This document shows positions 31,868 to 44,345 of a stretch of DNA of 64,000 bases, in pieces. The stretch comes from Siccibacter colletis (lineage in GTDB: Bacteria > Pseudomonadota > Gammaproteobacteria > Enterobacterales > Enterobacteriaceae), in assembly GCF_000696575.1 (NCBI RefSeq), contig NZ_JMSQ01000008.1:62001-126000 (forward strand), written 5' to 3'. The notes beneath the pieces are model-generated. The model saw nothing but the letters and a program-made list of their open reading frames with translations. It searched no databases and was not told the DNA's origin. Numbering within the stretch: position 1 is the first letter of the stretch; every line of letters starts with the position of its first letter. The position numbers and the translations under genes were made by a program.

Positions 31868-33619
31868 TTAATATCCAGCCGTCAGGCCATCAACGGTACG
31901 GGGATCGGAAGCGCCATATTTAATGCCGTCCGGCCCCAGCATTATGCTCTGGGTGCTTCCCATCACGTCTTTCACTTCCACCTTCTGCCCTTTATCGCGC
32001 AGCAGTTTCAGCGTGTCCGGGCTGAAGCCCTTCTCCACGCGCAGCTCATCCGGCAACCACTGATGATGGAAGCGCGGCGCGCTGGTCGCCTCGGCTACGT
32101 TCATGCCGAAATCCACAGTGTTGATTATCATCTGCAGCACGGTAGTGATAATGCGGCTGCCGCCAGGGCTGCCGGTGACCAGCCAGGTTTTGCCATCCTT
32201 CACCACAATGGTCGGTGACATCGACGACAGCGGACGCTTGTTCGGCCCCACGGCGTTCGCGTCTCCCCCCACCAGCCCATAAACATTCGGCACGCCAGGC
32301 TTGGCTGAGAAGTCGTCCATCTGGTTATTCAGCAGGATACCGGTATTTCCCGCCACGATGCCCGAACCGAAGTTGGTATTCAGCGTGTAGGTGACCGCGA
32401 CCGCGTTGCCCTGCTTATCCACCACCGAGAAATGCGTAGTCTGGTTGCTTTCATAAGGAGCCAGATTGCCCGGCTTGATGGTTTCTGAAGGCAGCGCCTT
32501 GTTGAGATCGATTTTCTGCGCCAGGGATTTGGCATAGGCTTTGCTGGTCAGCGCCTGCCACGGCACCTTCACGAAATCAGGGTCACCGAGGTACTCCGAG
32601 CGGTCAGCGTAGGCAAATTTTTCCGCTTCGGCGATGGTCTGTATCGCGTCGGCACTGCCAAAGCCGTACTTCGCCAGATCGACGTTTTCGAGAATATTGA
32701 GGATCTGCACGATATGGATCCCGCCAGAGGACGGGGGCGGCATGGAGAAGATTTCATACCCGCGATAGGTGCCGCTGATCGGCGTGCGCTCCACCGCTTT
32801 ATAGGCTGCCAGATCTTCCCGGGTAATAAGCCCGCCGTTTTTTGCCATTTCGTCGGCGATCTGCGTGGCGATCTCGCCTTTATAGAACGCATCTGGCCCC
32901 TGCTCAGCAATCATCTCCAGGCTGTGAGCAAGGTTCTCCTGCACCAGCTTGTCGCCTTTCTGCAGCGGATTGCCGCCGACGTGCCAGAAAATGGCTTTGC
33001 TGTTGGCATGATTCGCCAGGTTCTCCACCCCGTAGGTGTTGAGGTCGAAGGCTAACGCATCGTTGACCCAGATACCGTCCCGGGCCAGGGTAATCGCCGG
33101 TTGAATCACCTTATTCAGCGGCAGCGAGCCGTACTTTTCGATCGCCAGCGCGAACCCGGCGACGGTGCCCGGCGTACCGGAAGCCAGATGCGAGGTCAGC
33201 GATTTTTTGCTGTCGGCGTCGCCCTTCTCATTGAGGAACATATCGCGCGTAGCCTTTGCCGGTGCCATTTCGCGGAAATCGATCGCGGTGGTTTTCCCGT
33301 CGGCGGTACGCAGCATCATAAACCCGCCGCCGCCGAGATTACCGGCCTGCGGATGGGTAACCGCCAGCGCAAACCCGACGGCGACCGCGGCATCTACCGC
33401 ATTACCGCCCTGTTTGAGGATCTCCACCCCGACGCGCGTCGCGGTGGCATCCACCGTCGAAACCATGCCGTTGTGGGCTTCCACCGGGTGGAAAATGTCT
33501 TTCTCAACGCCATAGGAAACCGGTGCTGGCGCGGTCGGCGCCGCCGTTACGCTAAAGCATCCCCCTGCCGTCAACATCACAATGGCGACCAGCCGCGCCA
33601 CGCTGCGCTTTATCATCAT
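31868..33619 (-). CDS. ggt: Gamma-glutamyltranspeptidase (periplasmic)
   Basis: Periplasmic Ntn-hydrolase that cleaves glutathione and other gamma-glutamyl compounds. 583 residues; a signal peptide ends near ..SVTAAPTAPAP. The precursor self-cleaves before the catalytic threonine near residue 394 (TTHFSVVDKQGNAVAV), giving large and small subunits. The family motif LLNNQMDDFSAKPG is present. The first of two adjacent ATGs (33619) has AAGGAG at the best distance. Confidence 0.96.
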   Translation of the reverse strand: MMIKRSVARLVAIVMLTAGGCFSVTAAPTAPAPVSYGVEKDIFHPVEAHNGMVSTVDATATRVGVEILKQGGNAVDAAVAVGFALAVTHPQAGNLGGGGFMMLRTADGKTTAIDFREMAPAKATRDMFLNEKGDADSKKSLTSHLASGTPGTVAGFALAIEKYGSLPLNKVIQPAITLARDGIWVNDALAFDLNTYGVENLANHANSKAIFWHVGGNPLQKGDKLVQENLAHSLEMIAEQGPDAFYKGEIATQIADEMAKNGGLITREDLAAYKAVERTPISGTYRGYEIFSMPPPSSGGIHIVQILNILENVDLAKYGFGSADAIQTIAEAEKFAYADRSEYLGDPDFVKVPWQALTSKAYAKSLAQKIDLNKALPSETIKPGNLAPYESNQTTHFSVVDKQGNAVAVTYTLNTNFGSGIVAGNTGILLNNQMDDFSAKPGVPNVYGLVGGDANAVGPNKRPLSSMSPTIVVKDGKTWLVTGSPGGSRIITTVLQMIINTVDFGMNVAEATSAPRFHHQWLPDELRVEKGFSPDTLKLLRDKGQKVEVKDVMGSTQSIMLGPDGIKYGASDPRTVDGLTAGY

Positions 33620-33742
33620 TCATCTGCTCCTTAAGCCAGGGGAGGCTTTCCCCGCTTCAAGTCTGGTTCACAACTCTGAAAAGATCATCGTTATGGCGCA
33701 GAAGGGATACACTTAAGGGATCTTCCTGAAGGAGGAATGACC

Positions 33743-34141
33743 ATGAAAAAGCTAATTTTACTGGCAGCGCTGATGCCGCTGACGGCCCTCGCTGCGCCGT
33801 TGGATAATCCGACTAACAGCCCGAATCGCCCGGGTTATCAGAACCCGACCCAGCAGCGGATGCAGACGCAGATGCAGTCTCAGCAAATCCAGCAGAAAGG
33901 GATGCTCAACCAGCAGCTCCAGACGCAAACCCGGACGCAGCAGCAGCATCTGAATACGCAGATAAACACCAACACGCAGAGAATTCAGCAGGGGGAGCTC
34001 AACCCCCGGTCTCAGCAGCTCCTGCCCAACAGCCAGGGCGGAATGCTGAGCGGGGGAAGCAGCAATAGCGCAGGCGCGCTGAGCGGTGGCGAACAGCACA
34101 TGATCCAGCCAAAAACCAACGGCGATATGCTGCGCCGCTAG
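33743..34141 (+). CDS. yhhA: Small exported Gln-rich protein YhhA (DUF2756)
   Basis: A 132-residue protein with a signal peptide ([19 protein letters not shown]) and a low-complexity region rich in Gln, Asn and Thr. It matches YhhA by position between ggt and ugpQ and by composition. An ATG two codons upstream (33737) touches the GGAGGA ribosome-binding site, so 33743 is the better start. The function is unknown. Confidence 0.85.
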   Translation: MKKLILLAALMPLTALAAPLDNPTNSPNRPGYQNPTQQRMQTQMQSQQIQQKGMLNQQLQTQTRTQQQHLNTQINTNTQRIQQGELNPRSQQLLPNSQGGMLSGGSSNSAGALSGGEQHMIQPKTNGDMLRR

Positions 34142-34154
34142 AGCGAGCTGGCTT

Positions 34155-34888
34155 TTACGCGCTGAAATCCGGGCCGATCTCGTCGATGCGGTCGGTGCAG
34201 ATACAGTCAACGCCCCAGCCCAGCAGCGTCGCGGCGCGCTGGGGATCGTTGACGGTATAGACCAGGATACGTAGCCCGGCGGCTTTCAGCTCGCTGACGC
34301 GCGATTTATCGAGCAGCCGGTGGTTAAGGTGGATCGACACGCACGCCAGCCCGTCGGTCAGGTCGCGCCAGTCATCGCGCCACTCATCAAGCAGCAGACC
34401 ACGCGGCAGTTCCGGTACAGCGGCCTGGGCGGCTTTCAGCGCATCGATGTCAAACGATGACAGCAGCGGTGCGGTCATGCCCTGCCACAGCTCGCGTGCT
34501 GCCAGCGCCACTACGCGTCCGGTTTCCGGGCCGGTGCCGGTGGTCGGTTTTATTTCGATGTTCGCCATCATCTGGTGCTGGCGGCAACGCGCCGCTACCT
34601 CAGAGAGCAGCGGCAGCTTTTCGCCTTTGAACGCCCCGCCGTACCAGCCGCCAGCGTCCACTTTCAGCAGATCATCCCACGCCAGCGCTCCCGCCACGCC
34701 CCAGCCATTGCTGGTGCGCTCCAGCGTGTCGTCGTGCAGCAGGAAGATCTGCCCGTCTTTCGAGAGCTTGACGTCAAACTCAATCATGGTGTGACCGTAG
34801 TGCGCCCCGACGTCGATTGCCGCCAGGGTGTTTTCCGGTGCCAGTTTGCCGCCGCCGCGGTGGGCGACGATGCGAGGATAGGGCCAGT

Positions 34889-34892
<4 letters not shown>
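34155..34892 (-). CDS. ugpQ: Glycerophosphodiester phosphodiesterase (cytoplasmic)
   Basis: TIM-barrel GDPD enzyme of 245 residues that hydrolyses glycerophosphodiesters to sn-glycerol-3-phosphate and alcohol during or after Ugp uptake. Motifs: [15 protein letters not shown] at the N-terminus and [11 protein letters not shown].. LLHD. The start overlaps the end of ugpC by 4 bases; last gene of ugpBAECQ. Confidence 0.96.
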
Positions 34893-35959
<1,067 letters not shown>

Positions 35960-35960
35960 T

Positions 35961-36806
35961 TTATTTCTCACTGTCCACTAAACCACGCACGAACGCGCGC
36001 TGCATGGCTAAAACGATAACGATGGGGGGGATCATGGTGAGCAGCATCGCTGCCATCACCTGATTCCACTGGGTACTGCCGTCGCCGGTGGCGATCATCC
36101 CTTTGATACCTGCCACCGCGGTGCCCAGGTCCGCATCACTGATAATCAGCAGCGGCCACAGGTACTGGTTCCAGCCGTAGATAAAGGTGATCACGAACAG
36201 CGCCGCGAGGTTGGTTTTCGACAGCGGCAGCACGATGTCGCGGAAAAAGCGCATCGGCGAGGCGCCATCAATGCGCGCCGCTTCCATTAGCTCGTCCGGC
36301 AGCGTCATAAAGAACTGGCGGAACAGGAAGGTCGCGGTCGCCGATGCCATCAGCGGCAGCGTCAGGCCGGTATAGCTGTCGAGCAGATCCAGCCTGGCAA
36401 TCACTTCCACCGTCGGGAAGATACGCACCTCAACCGGCAGCATCAGGGTGATAAAAATCATCCAGAAGAACAGGTTACGCAGCGGAAAGCGGAACCAGAC
36501 GATGGCAAAGGCCGACAGCATCGATACCGTGATTTTGCCCACGGTGATCGCCAGCGCCATGATGAAACTGTTGAGCAGCATCAGGCTGAACGGCGTACCG
36601 CTGCCGGTCACGCCCTGGGTCCAGATGTGCGACAGGTTTTCCCACAGGTGGCCGCCTGGGATCAGGGTCATCGGCGTCTCAAACACCGCTTTGCTGTCGA
36701 GAGTGGCCGCCACCACCGCGACATAGAGCGGAAACAGGATGGCGGCAATGCCAAGAATGAGCAGGGTATGGCTGAAAATCGTCAGCCCGCGACGGTTCTC
36801 GATCAT
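35961..36806 (-). CDS. ugpE: Glycerol-3-phosphate ABC transporter permease UgpE
   Basis: 281-residue inner-membrane permease of the MalG type, with six membrane segments. The EAA loop that contacts UgpC reads [21 protein letters not shown]. It overlaps ugpA by 4 bases. Confidence 0.96.
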   Translation of the reverse strand: MIENRRGLTIFSHTLLILGIAAILFPLYVAVVAATLDSKAVFETPMTLIPGGHLWENLSHIWTQGVTGSGTPFSLMLLNSFIMALAITVGKITVSMLSAFAIVWFRFPLRNLFFWMIFITLMLPVEVRIFPTVEVIARLDLLDSYTGLTLPLMASATATFLFRQFFMTLPDELMEAARIDGASPMRFFRDIVLPLSKTNLAALFVITFIYGWNQYLWPLLIISDADLGTAVAGIKGMIATGDGSTQWNQVMAAMLLTMIPPIVIVLAMQRAFVRGLVDSEK

Positions 36807-37690
36807 TGATAGCGCACCTTACTTTCCACGTAGCGGAACTGCACCACGGTCAGGACAATCACCAACGCCATCAGCACCACCGACTGCGCGGCAGACGATG
36901 AGAGATCCAGCCCGGCAAAGCCTTCGCGGTAGATTTTGTAGATAAGCGTGGTAGTGGCCTGCACCGGGCCGCCTGCGGTCGCCGCGTCGATCACCGGGAA
37001 GGTGTCGAAGAAGGCGTAGACGAGGTTAACCACCAGCAGGAAGAAGCTCACCGGCGCAATCAGCGGCAGTGACAGCTTAAAGAAGCGGCGCACTGGCCCG
37101 GCCCCGTCGATAGCGGCAGCTTCCACCAGCGAACGCGGGATAGATTGCAGCGCAGCGAAGAAGAACAGGAAGTTATAGCTGATCTGCTTCCACACCGAGG
37201 CGAAGACCACCAGGAACATCGCCTGCCCGCTGTTCTGGGCGTGGTTCCAGCCATAGCCGAATTCGCCAAGAAAATGGGTGATCAGGCCGCGCCCGGGGTT
37301 AAACAGGAAGATCCACAGAACCGCCGCAACGGCAGGGGCAACGGCATAGGGCAGCAGCATCAGCGTCTGGTAAAGACGGCTGCCGCGCACCACGTAATCG
37401 ACCAGCGCCGCAAAGAACAGCGACACCAGCAGCCCGGAAACGGTGACCATGGCGCTGAATTTAATGGTGGTCCAGAAGGCGTCGAGGTAGTAACTGTCGT
37501 TGAACAGGCCGACAAAGTTATCGAGGCCGACAAACTGGCTGGACAGCCCGAACGGATCGACGCTTTGCACCGAATACCATAGCGCTTCGCCCGCAGGCCA
37601 GATAAAGAAGATGATAGTGATGATGAGCTGCGGGGCGACCAGAAGATAAGGCAGCCAGCGCGAGCGGAACACCGGACGGGATGATGACAT
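36803..37690 (-). CDS. ugpA: Glycerol-3-phosphate ABC transporter permease UgpA
   Basis: 295-residue permease of the MalF type, with six membrane segments and the EAA loop [22 protein letters not shown] spacer of about 200 bases with REP-like units separates it from ugpB, so the permease genes may be expressed at a lower level than the binding protein. Confidence 0.96.
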   Translation of the reverse strand: MSSSRPVFRSRWLPYLLVAPQLIITIIFFIWPAGEALWYSVQSVDPFGLSSQFVGLDNFVGLFNDSYYLDAFWTTIKFSAMVTVSGLLVSLFFAALVDYVVRGSRLYQTLMLLPYAVAPAVAAVLWIFLFNPGRGLITHFLGEFGYGWNHAQNSGQAMFLVVFASVWKQISYNFLFFFAALQSIPRSLVEAAAIDGAGPVRRFFKLSLPLIAPVSFFLLVVNLVYAFFDTFPVIDAATAGGPVQATTTLIYKIYREGFAGLDLSSSAAQSVVLMALVIVLTVVQFRYVESKVRYQ

Positions 37691-37712
37691 AGAGAAACGC
37701 TTTCCTGAAAAA

Positions 37713-37884
37713 ATGCCGGGTGCGGCTTCGCCTTACCCGGCCTACATAAGGCATATTACAGGCCCGCGAAGCGAAGCCGACTCGTCAATCCTGTGCAGAG
37801 CGGGTAAGGCGAAGCGCCCCCCTGTACCAACCCGGCAATCCCTGCCGTAGGGCGGGCAAGCAAAGCGCGCCCGCCAGGCCAATC
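37713..37884. repeat. REP-like palindromic units between ugpB and ugpA
   Basis: A typical enterobacterial REP (GCCGGGTGCGGCTTCGCC then TTACCCGGCCTAC) is at 37714-37745. A second, partly degenerate copy in the opposite orientation is at about 37798-37822, and a third hairpin (GGCGGGC..GCCCGCC) at about 37852-37883. Together they resemble a BIME. Such elements protect upstream mRNA or dampen downstream expression. Confidence 0.75.
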
Positions 37885-37895
37885 CGCCGTCGGGA

Positions 37896-39212
37896 TTACG
37901 ACTTAGTAGACTGCTCGAAGCGGCGCAGCAGCGCGTTGCCACGCTCAACCGCAGAGTCCAGCGCCTGCTGAGGGGCTTTTTTACCGGTCCAGACGCTTTC
38001 CAGCTCTTCATCCACGACGGTGCGGATCTGCGGCATGTTGCCCAGACGCAGACCTTTGGTGAACGGCAACGGCGGCTTGTTCAGCATCTGACGGGTCGCG
38101 ATGTCGGCACCCGGGTTTTTGTCATAGAAGCCCTGCTCGCGGGTCAGGTCGTAAGCGGCTTTGGTGATCGGCAGATAGCCGGTCTTCTGGTGCCACTCCG
38201 CCGCGTTTTCCGGCTTCGCCAGGAAGTCGAGGAATTTGGCTACGCCCTGATAGGTCTCTTTATCTTTGCCCTGCATCACCCACAGGCTGGCACCGCCGAT
38301 AATGGCGTTCTGCGGGGCGCCTTTCACGTCGGCGTCGTATGGCATCATGCCAACACCGTAGTTGAATTTGGCGTAGTGACGGATATCCGCCAGCGAGCCG
38401 GATGACGCGGTAGTGATAGCGCAGTCACCGCTATAGAACTTCTCGGTCGACTCATCCTTGCGCCCGAAGTAGGTGAAGTCGCCCTTCTTGTTCATCTCCT
38501 GCAGCATGGCGATGTGCTTTACCTGCTCAGCTTTGTTGAATTCCAGTACCGCGTCGGTGCCGTCGAAGCCGTTATTTTTGGTCGCCACCGGCAGACCGTG
38601 CCAGGCGCTGAAGTTTTCAATCTGGATCCAGCCCTGCCAGCCGCTGGCGTAGCCGCATTTCATCCCGGCTGCTTTCAGCTTCGCGGTGTAGGCCGCCAGA
38701 TCCTGCCAGGTTTTCGGCGGCTGCTCCGGATCTAAACCGGCTTTTTTGAAGGCGTCTTTGTTGTAATACAGCACCGGCGTGGAGCTGTTGAACGGCTGGG
38801 AGAGCAGATGACCGCTTTTCGCATCGGTGTAGTACCCGGAAACGGTCGGCACGAACTGGGATTCATCAAAGTTGATGCCCGCATCCTTAAACACTTCGTA
38901 CACCGGCTTGATCGCTTTGGAGGCCATCATAGTGGCGGTGCCGACTTCATACACCTGCAGGATGGCCGGCGCGTTGCCGGTACGGAAAGCCGCAATGCCC
39001 GCCGCGAGGTTCTGTTCGTAGTTACCTTTATAGACCGGCACAATCTTGTAGTCGGGGTTCGCCTGGTTGAAACGGCTCGCCAGGGATTCCACTTCCTTAC
39101 CTAACTCCCCTTCCATTGAGTGCCAGAACGGAATAGAGGTTGCAGCCATCGCCTGCCCGGCAAATGCCATGCTCAGCGCCAGCCCCAAAGCAGTGTGTCG
39201 TAATGATGTCAT
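37896..39212 (-). CDS. ugpB: sn-Glycerol-3-phosphate-binding protein (periplasmic)
   Basis: 438 residues with a signal peptide ([20 protein letters not shown]) followed by the mature start [15 protein letters not shown]. It binds glycerol-3-phosphate and glycerophosphodiesters and delivers them to UgpAEC. First gene of the operon, with a Pho box upstream. Confidence 0.97.
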   Translation of the reverse strand: MTSLRHTALGLALSMAFAGQAMAATSIPFWHSMEGELGKEVESLASRFNQANPDYKIVPVYKGNYEQNLAAGIAAFRTGNAPAILQVYEVGTATMMASKAIKPVYEVFKDAGINFDESQFVPTVSGYYTDAKSGHLLSQPFNSSTPVLYYNKDAFKKAGLDPEQPPKTWQDLAAYTAKLKAAGMKCGYASGWQGWIQIENFSAWHGLPVATKNNGFDGTDAVLEFNKAEQVKHIAMLQEMNKKGDFTYFGRKDESTEKFYSGDCAITTASSGSLADIRHYAKFNYGVGMMPYDADVKGAPQNAIIGGASLWVMQGKDKETYQGVAKFLDFLAKPENAAEWHQKTGYLPITKAAYDLTREQGFYDKNPGADIATRQMLNKPPLPFTKGLRLGNMPQIRTVVDEELESVWTGKKAPQQALDSAVERGNALLRRFEQSTKS

Positions 39213-39310
39213 TCGGGTTATCTCTCTTGTTGTGCCGGATGCGCGAAACCACGCGTTTTGTGCTCGCGAGGTAACATGACATGCGCGAATGACAGAAAAA
39301 TAACTTTTTA

Positions 39311-39328
39311 TTTACAGTCTTGTGACAG
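39311..39328 (-). promoter_or_regulatory. Pho box upstream of ugpB
   Basis: On the minus strand CTGTCAC, four bases, CTGTAAA fits the PhoB 7-4-7 repeat (CTGTCAT-N4-CTGTCAT), about 100 bases before the ugpB start. A second, weaker set of TGTCAT repeats lies closer to the gene, at about 39278-39296. Expected effect: induction by phosphate starvation. Confidence 0.7.
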
Positions 39329-39432
39329 GATGGCGGCGGAAGCGTGATGGAATGATGAAGGTATTATGGCGAAAATTATGGAGTGCGGCCTGACGCCCCC
39401 ACCCACGTTTTCCGTAATAGAGGGGAAAGAGT

Positions 39433-39456
39433 AAAAGGCAGCATACGCCGCCTTTT
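39433..39456 (-). terminator. Terminator of livKHMGF
   Basis: An imperfect stem AAAAGGC..GCCTTTT (39433-39456, one internal mismatch) 10 bases after the livF stop. Confidence 0.6.
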
Positions 39457-39465
39457 AGTTGATAC

Positions 39466-40179
39466 TTAACCGCCCAGATAGGCGCTGCGCACGGCTTCGT
39501 TGGCGAGCAGCGCGTCACCGGTATCTTCCAGCACCACATGACCGTTTTCCAGCACATAGCCGCGGTCGGCGAGCTTCAGCGCCTGGTTAGCGTTCTGCTC
39601 GACGAGGAAGATAGTCATGCCCTCCTGGCGCAGCTGTTCAATGGTATCGAAAATCTGCTGGATGATGATCGGTGCGAGGCCCAGCGAGGGTTCATCCAGC
39701 AGCAGCAGACGCGGCTGGCTCATCAGCGCGCGGCCAATCGCCAGCATCTGCTGCTCACCGCCGGACATGGTGCCCGCGCGCTGAATGCGGCGCTCGTGCA
39801 GACGCGGGAACAGATCGTATACCCGCTGGATACGCTGATGGTACTGCGCGCGCTCGGCAAAGAAACCGCCCATCGCCAGGTTCTCTTCCACCGTCATACG
39901 CGAAAAGACGCGGCGGCCCTCCGGCACAATCGCCACCGCTTCACGCATGATGCGTGCGGTCTGCCAGTCGGTGATCTCCTTGCCATCGAACACAATTTTG
40001 CCGCTGCTGGCGCGCGGGTCGCCGCACAGGGTGCCGAGCAGCGTGGTTTTTCCCGCGCCGTTCGCGCCGATAAGCGTCACGATCTCGCCCTGCTTAATCG
40101 TCAGGCTGACCTCATGCAGCGCCTGAATCTTGCCGTAGTGCGCACTCACCCGGTCAAACGACAACATTACCTTTTCCAT
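39466..40179 (-). CDS. livF: Branched-chain amino-acid ABC transporter ATPase LivF
   Basis: 237 residues from MEKVMLSFDRVSAHYG, as in E. coli; 11 upstream codons in frame are not part of the family. Walker A GANGAGKTT, signature MSGGEQQMLAIGRA, Walker B LLLDEPSLGLAP. It forms the ATPase pair with LivG. Last gene of livKHMGF. Confidence 0.96.
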   Translation of the reverse strand: MEKVMLSFDRVSAHYGKIQALHEVSLTIKQGEIVTLIGANGAGKTTLLGTLCGDPRASSGKIVFDGKEITDWQTARIMREAVAIVPEGRRVFSRMTVEENLAMGGFFAERAQYHQRIQRVYDLFPRLHERRIQRAGTMSGGEQQMLAIGRALMSQPRLLLLDEPSLGLAPIIIQQIFDTIEQLRQEGMTIFLVEQNANQALKLADRGYVLENGHVVLEDTGDALLANEAVRSAYLGG

Positions 40180-40180
40180 C

Positions 40181-40948
40181 TTATGCCTCGCCCAGGTATG
40201 CACGGATAACATCCGGGTTGTTACGGATCTGCTCCGGGGTGCCGTTCGCCAGCGGCGTACCCTGGTTTACCACGTAGATACGATCCGAAATGCCCATCAC
40301 CAGCTTCATATCGTGCTCAATCAGCAAAATGGTGGTGTTGTGGTGGTCGCGCAGCTCGACGATCAGCTCGTCCAGCTCTTTGGTCTCTTTCGGATTGAGG
40401 CCCGCAGCAGGCTCATCGAGCATCAGGATTTCCGGCTGGGTCACCATGCAGCGGGCGATCTCCAGACGACGCTGATCGCCATAGGCCAGGTTGCTGGCCT
40501 GACGGTTAGCGTGCGCCAGCAGACCGATACGCTCAAGCCAGGTGGCGGCGCGGTCCAGCGCCTCACTGTGGGTCTTGCGAAACGCCGGGGTTTTCAGCAG
40601 ACCGGAGAACAAGCCGGTTTTCAGCTGCTGATGCTGGGCGACCAGCAGGTTTTCAATCACCGTCATCTCGCGGAACAGCCGCACGTGCTGGAAGGTGCGC
40701 ACCACGCCCATGCGGGCAATCTGCTGGCCCGCCAGCCCTTCGAGATGCTGGTCACGCAGCATGATAGTGCCGCCGGTCGGTTTATAGAAACCGGTCAGGC
40801 AGTTGAAAACCGTGGTTTTCCCCGCACCGTTCGGACCAATCAGCGAGACGATCTCCTGCGGATGCAGATCGAGGGCGACGTTGTTCACCGCCAGCAGGCC
40901 GCCGAAGCGCATCATCAGGCCGTTTACCGATAATAAGGGCTGACTCAT
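40181..40948 (-). CDS. livG: Branched-chain amino-acid ABC transporter ATPase LivG
   Basis: 255 residues. Walker [10 protein letters not shown], the [14 protein letters not shown] signature variant typical of LivG, and Walker [13 protein letters not shown]. It overlaps livM by 4 bases and is followed by livF after 1 base. Confidence 0.96.
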   Translation of the reverse strand: MSQPLLSVNGLMMRFGGLLAVNNVALDLHPQEIVSLIGPNGAGKTTVFNCLTGFYKPTGGTIMLRDQHLEGLAGQQIARMGVVRTFQHVRLFREMTVIENLLVAQHQQLKTGLFSGLLKTPAFRKTHSEALDRAATWLERIGLLAHANRQASNLAYGDQRRLEIARCMVTQPEILMLDEPAAGLNPKETKELDELIVELRDHHNTTILLIEHDMKLVMGISDRIYVVNQGTPLANGTPEQIRNNPDVIRAYLGEA

Positions 40949-42222
40949 GCCTGCTCTCCTTTCACTTGCTCTGCTTTCAGCTTCAGCTGCGGACGCGTCA
41001 TCGGCAGTAAGCCCTGCGGACGCCAGATCATCATCAGCACCATCAGGCCACCCAGCATCAGCATGCTGTATTCGTTAAAGTCACGCATCAGCTCGCGGGA
41101 AACCACCAGCAGAATGGCAGCAAGGATCACGGCGAACTGCGACCCCATCCCGCCTAACACCACGATCGCCAGCACAAAGGCCGATTCGGCGAAGGTAAAG
41201 GATTCCGGGCTGACGAAGCCCTGGCGCGCGGCGAACAGCGTACCGGCGAAACCGGCAAACGCGGCGCTGATGGTAAAGGCCGTCAGCTTGATGCGCGTCG
41301 GGTTGAGGCCCAGCGAGCGGCAGGCGATCTCATCTTCGCGCAGCGCTTCCCAGGCACGGCCCAGCGGCATCCGCAGCAAACGGTTGATCACAAACAGCGT
41401 CAGCACCACCAGCAGCAGCGCCACCAGGTAGAGGAAAATGATACGGTCGCTGGGATCGTACTTGATGTTAAAGAAGTTGCTGAAGGTGTCCCAGCCACCT
41501 TCTCGTGCGGTGCGGCTGAACTCCAGGCCGAACAGCGTTGGTTTAGGGATCTGGCTGATACCGTTCGGCCCGCCGGTGATTTCGGTGTTATTGAGCAGCA
41601 GGATACGCACGATTTCACCGAAGCCGAGCGTCACAATCGCCAGATAGTCACCGCGCAGGCGCAGCACCGGGAAGCCAAGCAGGAAACCCGCCGCCGCCGC
41701 GACCAGGCCCGCCAGCGGCAGACAGGTCCAGAAACCCAGCCCGTAGTAGTGATTCAGCAGCGCAAAGGTGTAGGCGCCGATGGCATAAAAGCCGCCGTAG
41801 CCCAGCACCAGCAGACCGGACAACCCCACCACCACGTTCAGGCCAAGACCAAGAATGATGTAGATCATCGTCAGCGTGGCGATATCCACGGTGCCGCGCG
41901 AAACCATAAACGGCCACGCCACCGCAACCACCAGCAGCGCAATGAGGAACAGCTTTTGCTTCACCGTCGAGCCGTCAATTGCCGGCAGGATAAACTTCGG
42001 CCCGGAGACCTTTTTCAGGCTGTGCTGGAACGCAGGACGCAGCAGCTGGAAGAAGAAGACGATGGCGGTGCCGATGAAAATCCACTGCCAGCGGATTTCC
42101 GACGCGCTACCGACCACCAGTTTTGTGCCGTCGAGGCCCAGCTGGACGCCCATAAACACGCTGGCCAGCAGGAAGAACATGGCCGCTGACAGCAGCGCCA
42201 TTGCAAAATGCATCGGTTTCAT
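40945..42222 (-). CDS. livM: Branched-chain amino-acid ABC transporter permease LivM
   Basis: 425-residue inner-membrane permease, as long as the E. coli protein, with an extended N-terminal part of about three membrane segments before the conserved core ([20 protein letters not shown]). It overlaps livH by 4 bases and pairs with LivH in the membrane. Confidence 0.96.
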   Translation of the reverse strand: MKPMHFAMALLSAAMFFLLASVFMGVQLGLDGTKLVVGSASEIRWQWIFIGTAIVFFFQLLRPAFQHSLKKVSGPKFILPAIDGSTVKQKLFLIALLVVAVAWPFMVSRGTVDIATLTMIYIILGLGLNVVVGLSGLLVLGYGGFYAIGAYTFALLNHYYGLGFWTCLPLAGLVAAAAGFLLGFPVLRLRGDYLAIVTLGFGEIVRILLLNNTEITGGPNGISQIPKPTLFGLEFSRTAREGGWDTFSNFFNIKYDPSDRIIFLYLVALLLVVLTLFVINRLLRMPLGRAWEALREDEIACRSLGLNPTRIKLTAFTISAAFAGFAGTLFAARQGFVSPESFTFAESAFVLAIVVLGGMGSQFAVILAAILLVVSRELMRDFNEYSMLMLGGLMVLMMIWRPQGLLPMTRPQLKLKAEQVKGEQA

Positions 42223-43145
42223 ACTTTTTCCACCTCCGGACGGCCGAGGATACCGGTCGGCATCACCAGCAGCACCACGATCAGCAGCGCAAAGGAGACG
42301 ACGTCTTTATATTCGGTGCTGAGGTAGGCGGAGCAGAGCGCTTCGGTGATGCCGAGGATCAGGCCGCCGATCATCGCCCCCGGAATGCTGCCGATCCCAC
42401 CCAGTACCGCCGCGGTGAAGGCTTTCATCCCGGCCATAAAGCCGATGTAAGGGTTGATTACGCCGTAGAACTGGCCGAGCAGGACGCCCGCCACCGCCGC
42501 CATCGCGGCGCCGATGACAAAGGTCAGGGCAATCACGCGGTCAGTATTGATGCCGAGCAGGCTGGCCATTTTCAGGTCTTCCGCGCAGGCGCGGCAGGCG
42601 CGGCCCATCCGGGAATAGCGGATAAACAACGTCAGTGCCAGCATCGCCAGGAAGGTCACTACCCAGATCACCAGCTGCATGGTGTTGATGGAAGCGGCGA
42701 AGTTGCCGCTGCTGCCGATGACCCACTGGCCGTCAAAGAGGTTCGGCAGGGCGATGTCGCGCGAACCTTCGGTGAGGCTGACGTAGTTCTGCAGGAATAT
42801 CGACATCCCGATGGCGGAGATCAGTGCAATCAGGCGTTTGGAGCTGCGCACCGGGCGATAGGCCACCCGCTCAATACTCCAGCCGTAGGCGCTGGCGACC
42901 ACGACCGCACCGATAAACGCCGCGCCGACCAACAGCCAGCTGGCGTCGATCCCCATCATCATTAACGCCGCGATAATCATGAAGGAGACATAGCTGCCGA
43001 TCATGTAGACCTCGCCGTGGGCGAAGTTGATCATGCCGATAATGCCGTACACCATGGTGTAACCGATGGCGATCAGCGCGTAGGTGCTGCCCAGCGTGAC
43101 GCCGTTAAACATCTGCTGGAGAAAATAGAGGAACTGCTCGGACAT
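42219..43145 (-). CDS. livH: Branched-chain amino-acid ABC transporter permease LivH
   Basis: 308-residue permease with about eight membrane segments; the family start region [20 protein letters not shown] and the segment [17 protein letters not shown] are present. Common to the LIV-I (LivJ) and LS (LivK) systems. Confidence 0.96.
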   Translation of the reverse strand: MSEQFLYFLQQMFNGVTLGSTYALIAIGYTMVYGIIGMINFAHGEVYMIGSYVSFMIIAALMMMGIDASWLLVGAAFIGAVVVASAYGWSIERVAYRPVRSSKRLIALISAIGMSIFLQNYVSLTEGSRDIALPNLFDGQWVIGSSGNFAASINTMQLVIWVVTFLAMLALTLFIRYSRMGRACRACAEDLKMASLLGINTDRVIALTFVIGAAMAAVAGVLLGQFYGVINPYIGFMAGMKAFTAAVLGGIGSIPGAMIGGLILGITEALCSAYLSTEYKDVVSFALLIVVLLVMPTGILGRPEVEKV

Positions 43146-43211
43146 AACGTAACCTTTTAGTAACCGGTCAGATCAGGGCGAGCGCTGCGCGACCGGGGCC
43201 GCAACAGCACA

Positions 43212-44345
43212 TTATTTCGCAACGACAGACGAACCGTGCTGAGCAACGGTAGACGACCCGTCGGCGTGCCACTGGAAGACGCCAAATTCAAATCCTTTCA
43301 GATCGCCTTTTTCATCCCAGTTCAGCGGCCCAATCACGGTATTCGCACCGTGCGTTTTTAAATCTTTCACCAGATCAACCGGCTCGGTACTGCCGGTGCG
43401 CTCCAGCGCCGTCGCCAGCGACTGCACCGCCGCATAGGTGATCCAGACGTACGGGCCGCTCGGATCTTTCTTCTGCGCTTTCAGAGCATCCACAATACCT
43501 TTGTTGGCCGGATCCTGGTCATAGCGCTTCGGCATGGTCACCAGCATCCCTTCCGCCGCATCGCCGGCAATGTTCGACAGCGAGGCGTTACCTACGCCTT
43601 CCGGGCCCATAAAGCGGGTTTTCAGGCCGGTGGTACGCGCCTGACGCAGCATCTGGCCCATTTCCGGGTAGTAACCGCCGTAGTAAACGAAATCGATATT
43701 CTCTTTCTGCAGGCGTGCCACCAGCGCGGAGAAATCTTTCTCCCCGGCGGTGATACCGTCGAAGAACACCACGTTCGCGCCGCCCTTCTTCAGACCATCC
43801 TGAACCGAGCGCGCCAGGCCTTCGCCGTACTGCTGCTTGTCGTGGATAATGGCGATACGCTGGGGCTTCACACTCTCCAGAATGTATTTCGCGGCGGTCG
43901 GCCCCTGAGAGGAGTCGAGACCCGCCGTGCGCATGATGGTCTGATAGCCGCGCAGGGTCAGTTCCGGATTAGTGGCCCCTGGGGTAATCATCAGGATGCC
44001 TTCATCCTCGTAAATATCTGACGCCGGTTGGGTCGATGAGGAGCAGAGGTGACCGATGACATACTGAATGCCATCGTTAATAATTTTGTTGGCGACCGCC
44101 ACGGCCTGTTTGGGATCGCAGGCGTCGTCATACTCCACGCCCACCAGCTTGTCGCCGTTGATGCCGCCTTTAGCGTTGATGTCGCTGATGGCCTGACGGG
44201 CACCGTTAAATTCCATATCGCCCCACTGTGCTACCGGGCCCGACATGGCACCGACCACCGCCACTTTAATATCGTCTGCCATCGCGGCGTGAGAGATTGC
44301 TAACGCTACCATCCCCGCGATTAACGTCTTCGCGTGTTTACTCAT
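43212..44345 (-). CDS. livK: Leucine-specific binding protein LivK
   Basis: 377-residue periplasmic binding protein with a signal peptide ([17 protein letters not shown]) and mature start [20 protein letters not shown]. The ATG at 44345 ([11 protein letters not shown]) matches the E. coli start; 23 more codons are open upstream. The C-terminus ([13 protein letters not shown]) is 8 residues longer than E. coli LivK. It is a paralogue of livJ at 46209. First gene of livKHMGF. Confidence 0.95.
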   Translation of the reverse strand: MSKHAKTLIAGMVALAISHAAMADDIKVAVVGAMSGPVAQWGDMEFNGARQAISDINAKGGINGDKLVGVEYDDACDPKQAVAVANKIINDGIQYVIGHLCSSSTQPASDIYEDEGILMITPGATNPELTLRGYQTIMRTAGLDSSQGPTAAKYILESVKPQRIAIIHDKQQYGEGLARSVQDGLKKGGANVVFFDGITAGEKDFSALVARLQKENIDFVYYGGYYPEMGQMLRQARTTGLKTRFMGPEGVGNASLSNIAGDAAEGMLVTMPKRYDQDPANKGIVDALKAQKKDPSGPYVWITYAAVQSLATALERTGSTEPVDLVKDLKTHGANTVIGPLNWDEKGDLKGFEFGVFQWHADGSSTVAQHGSSVVAK

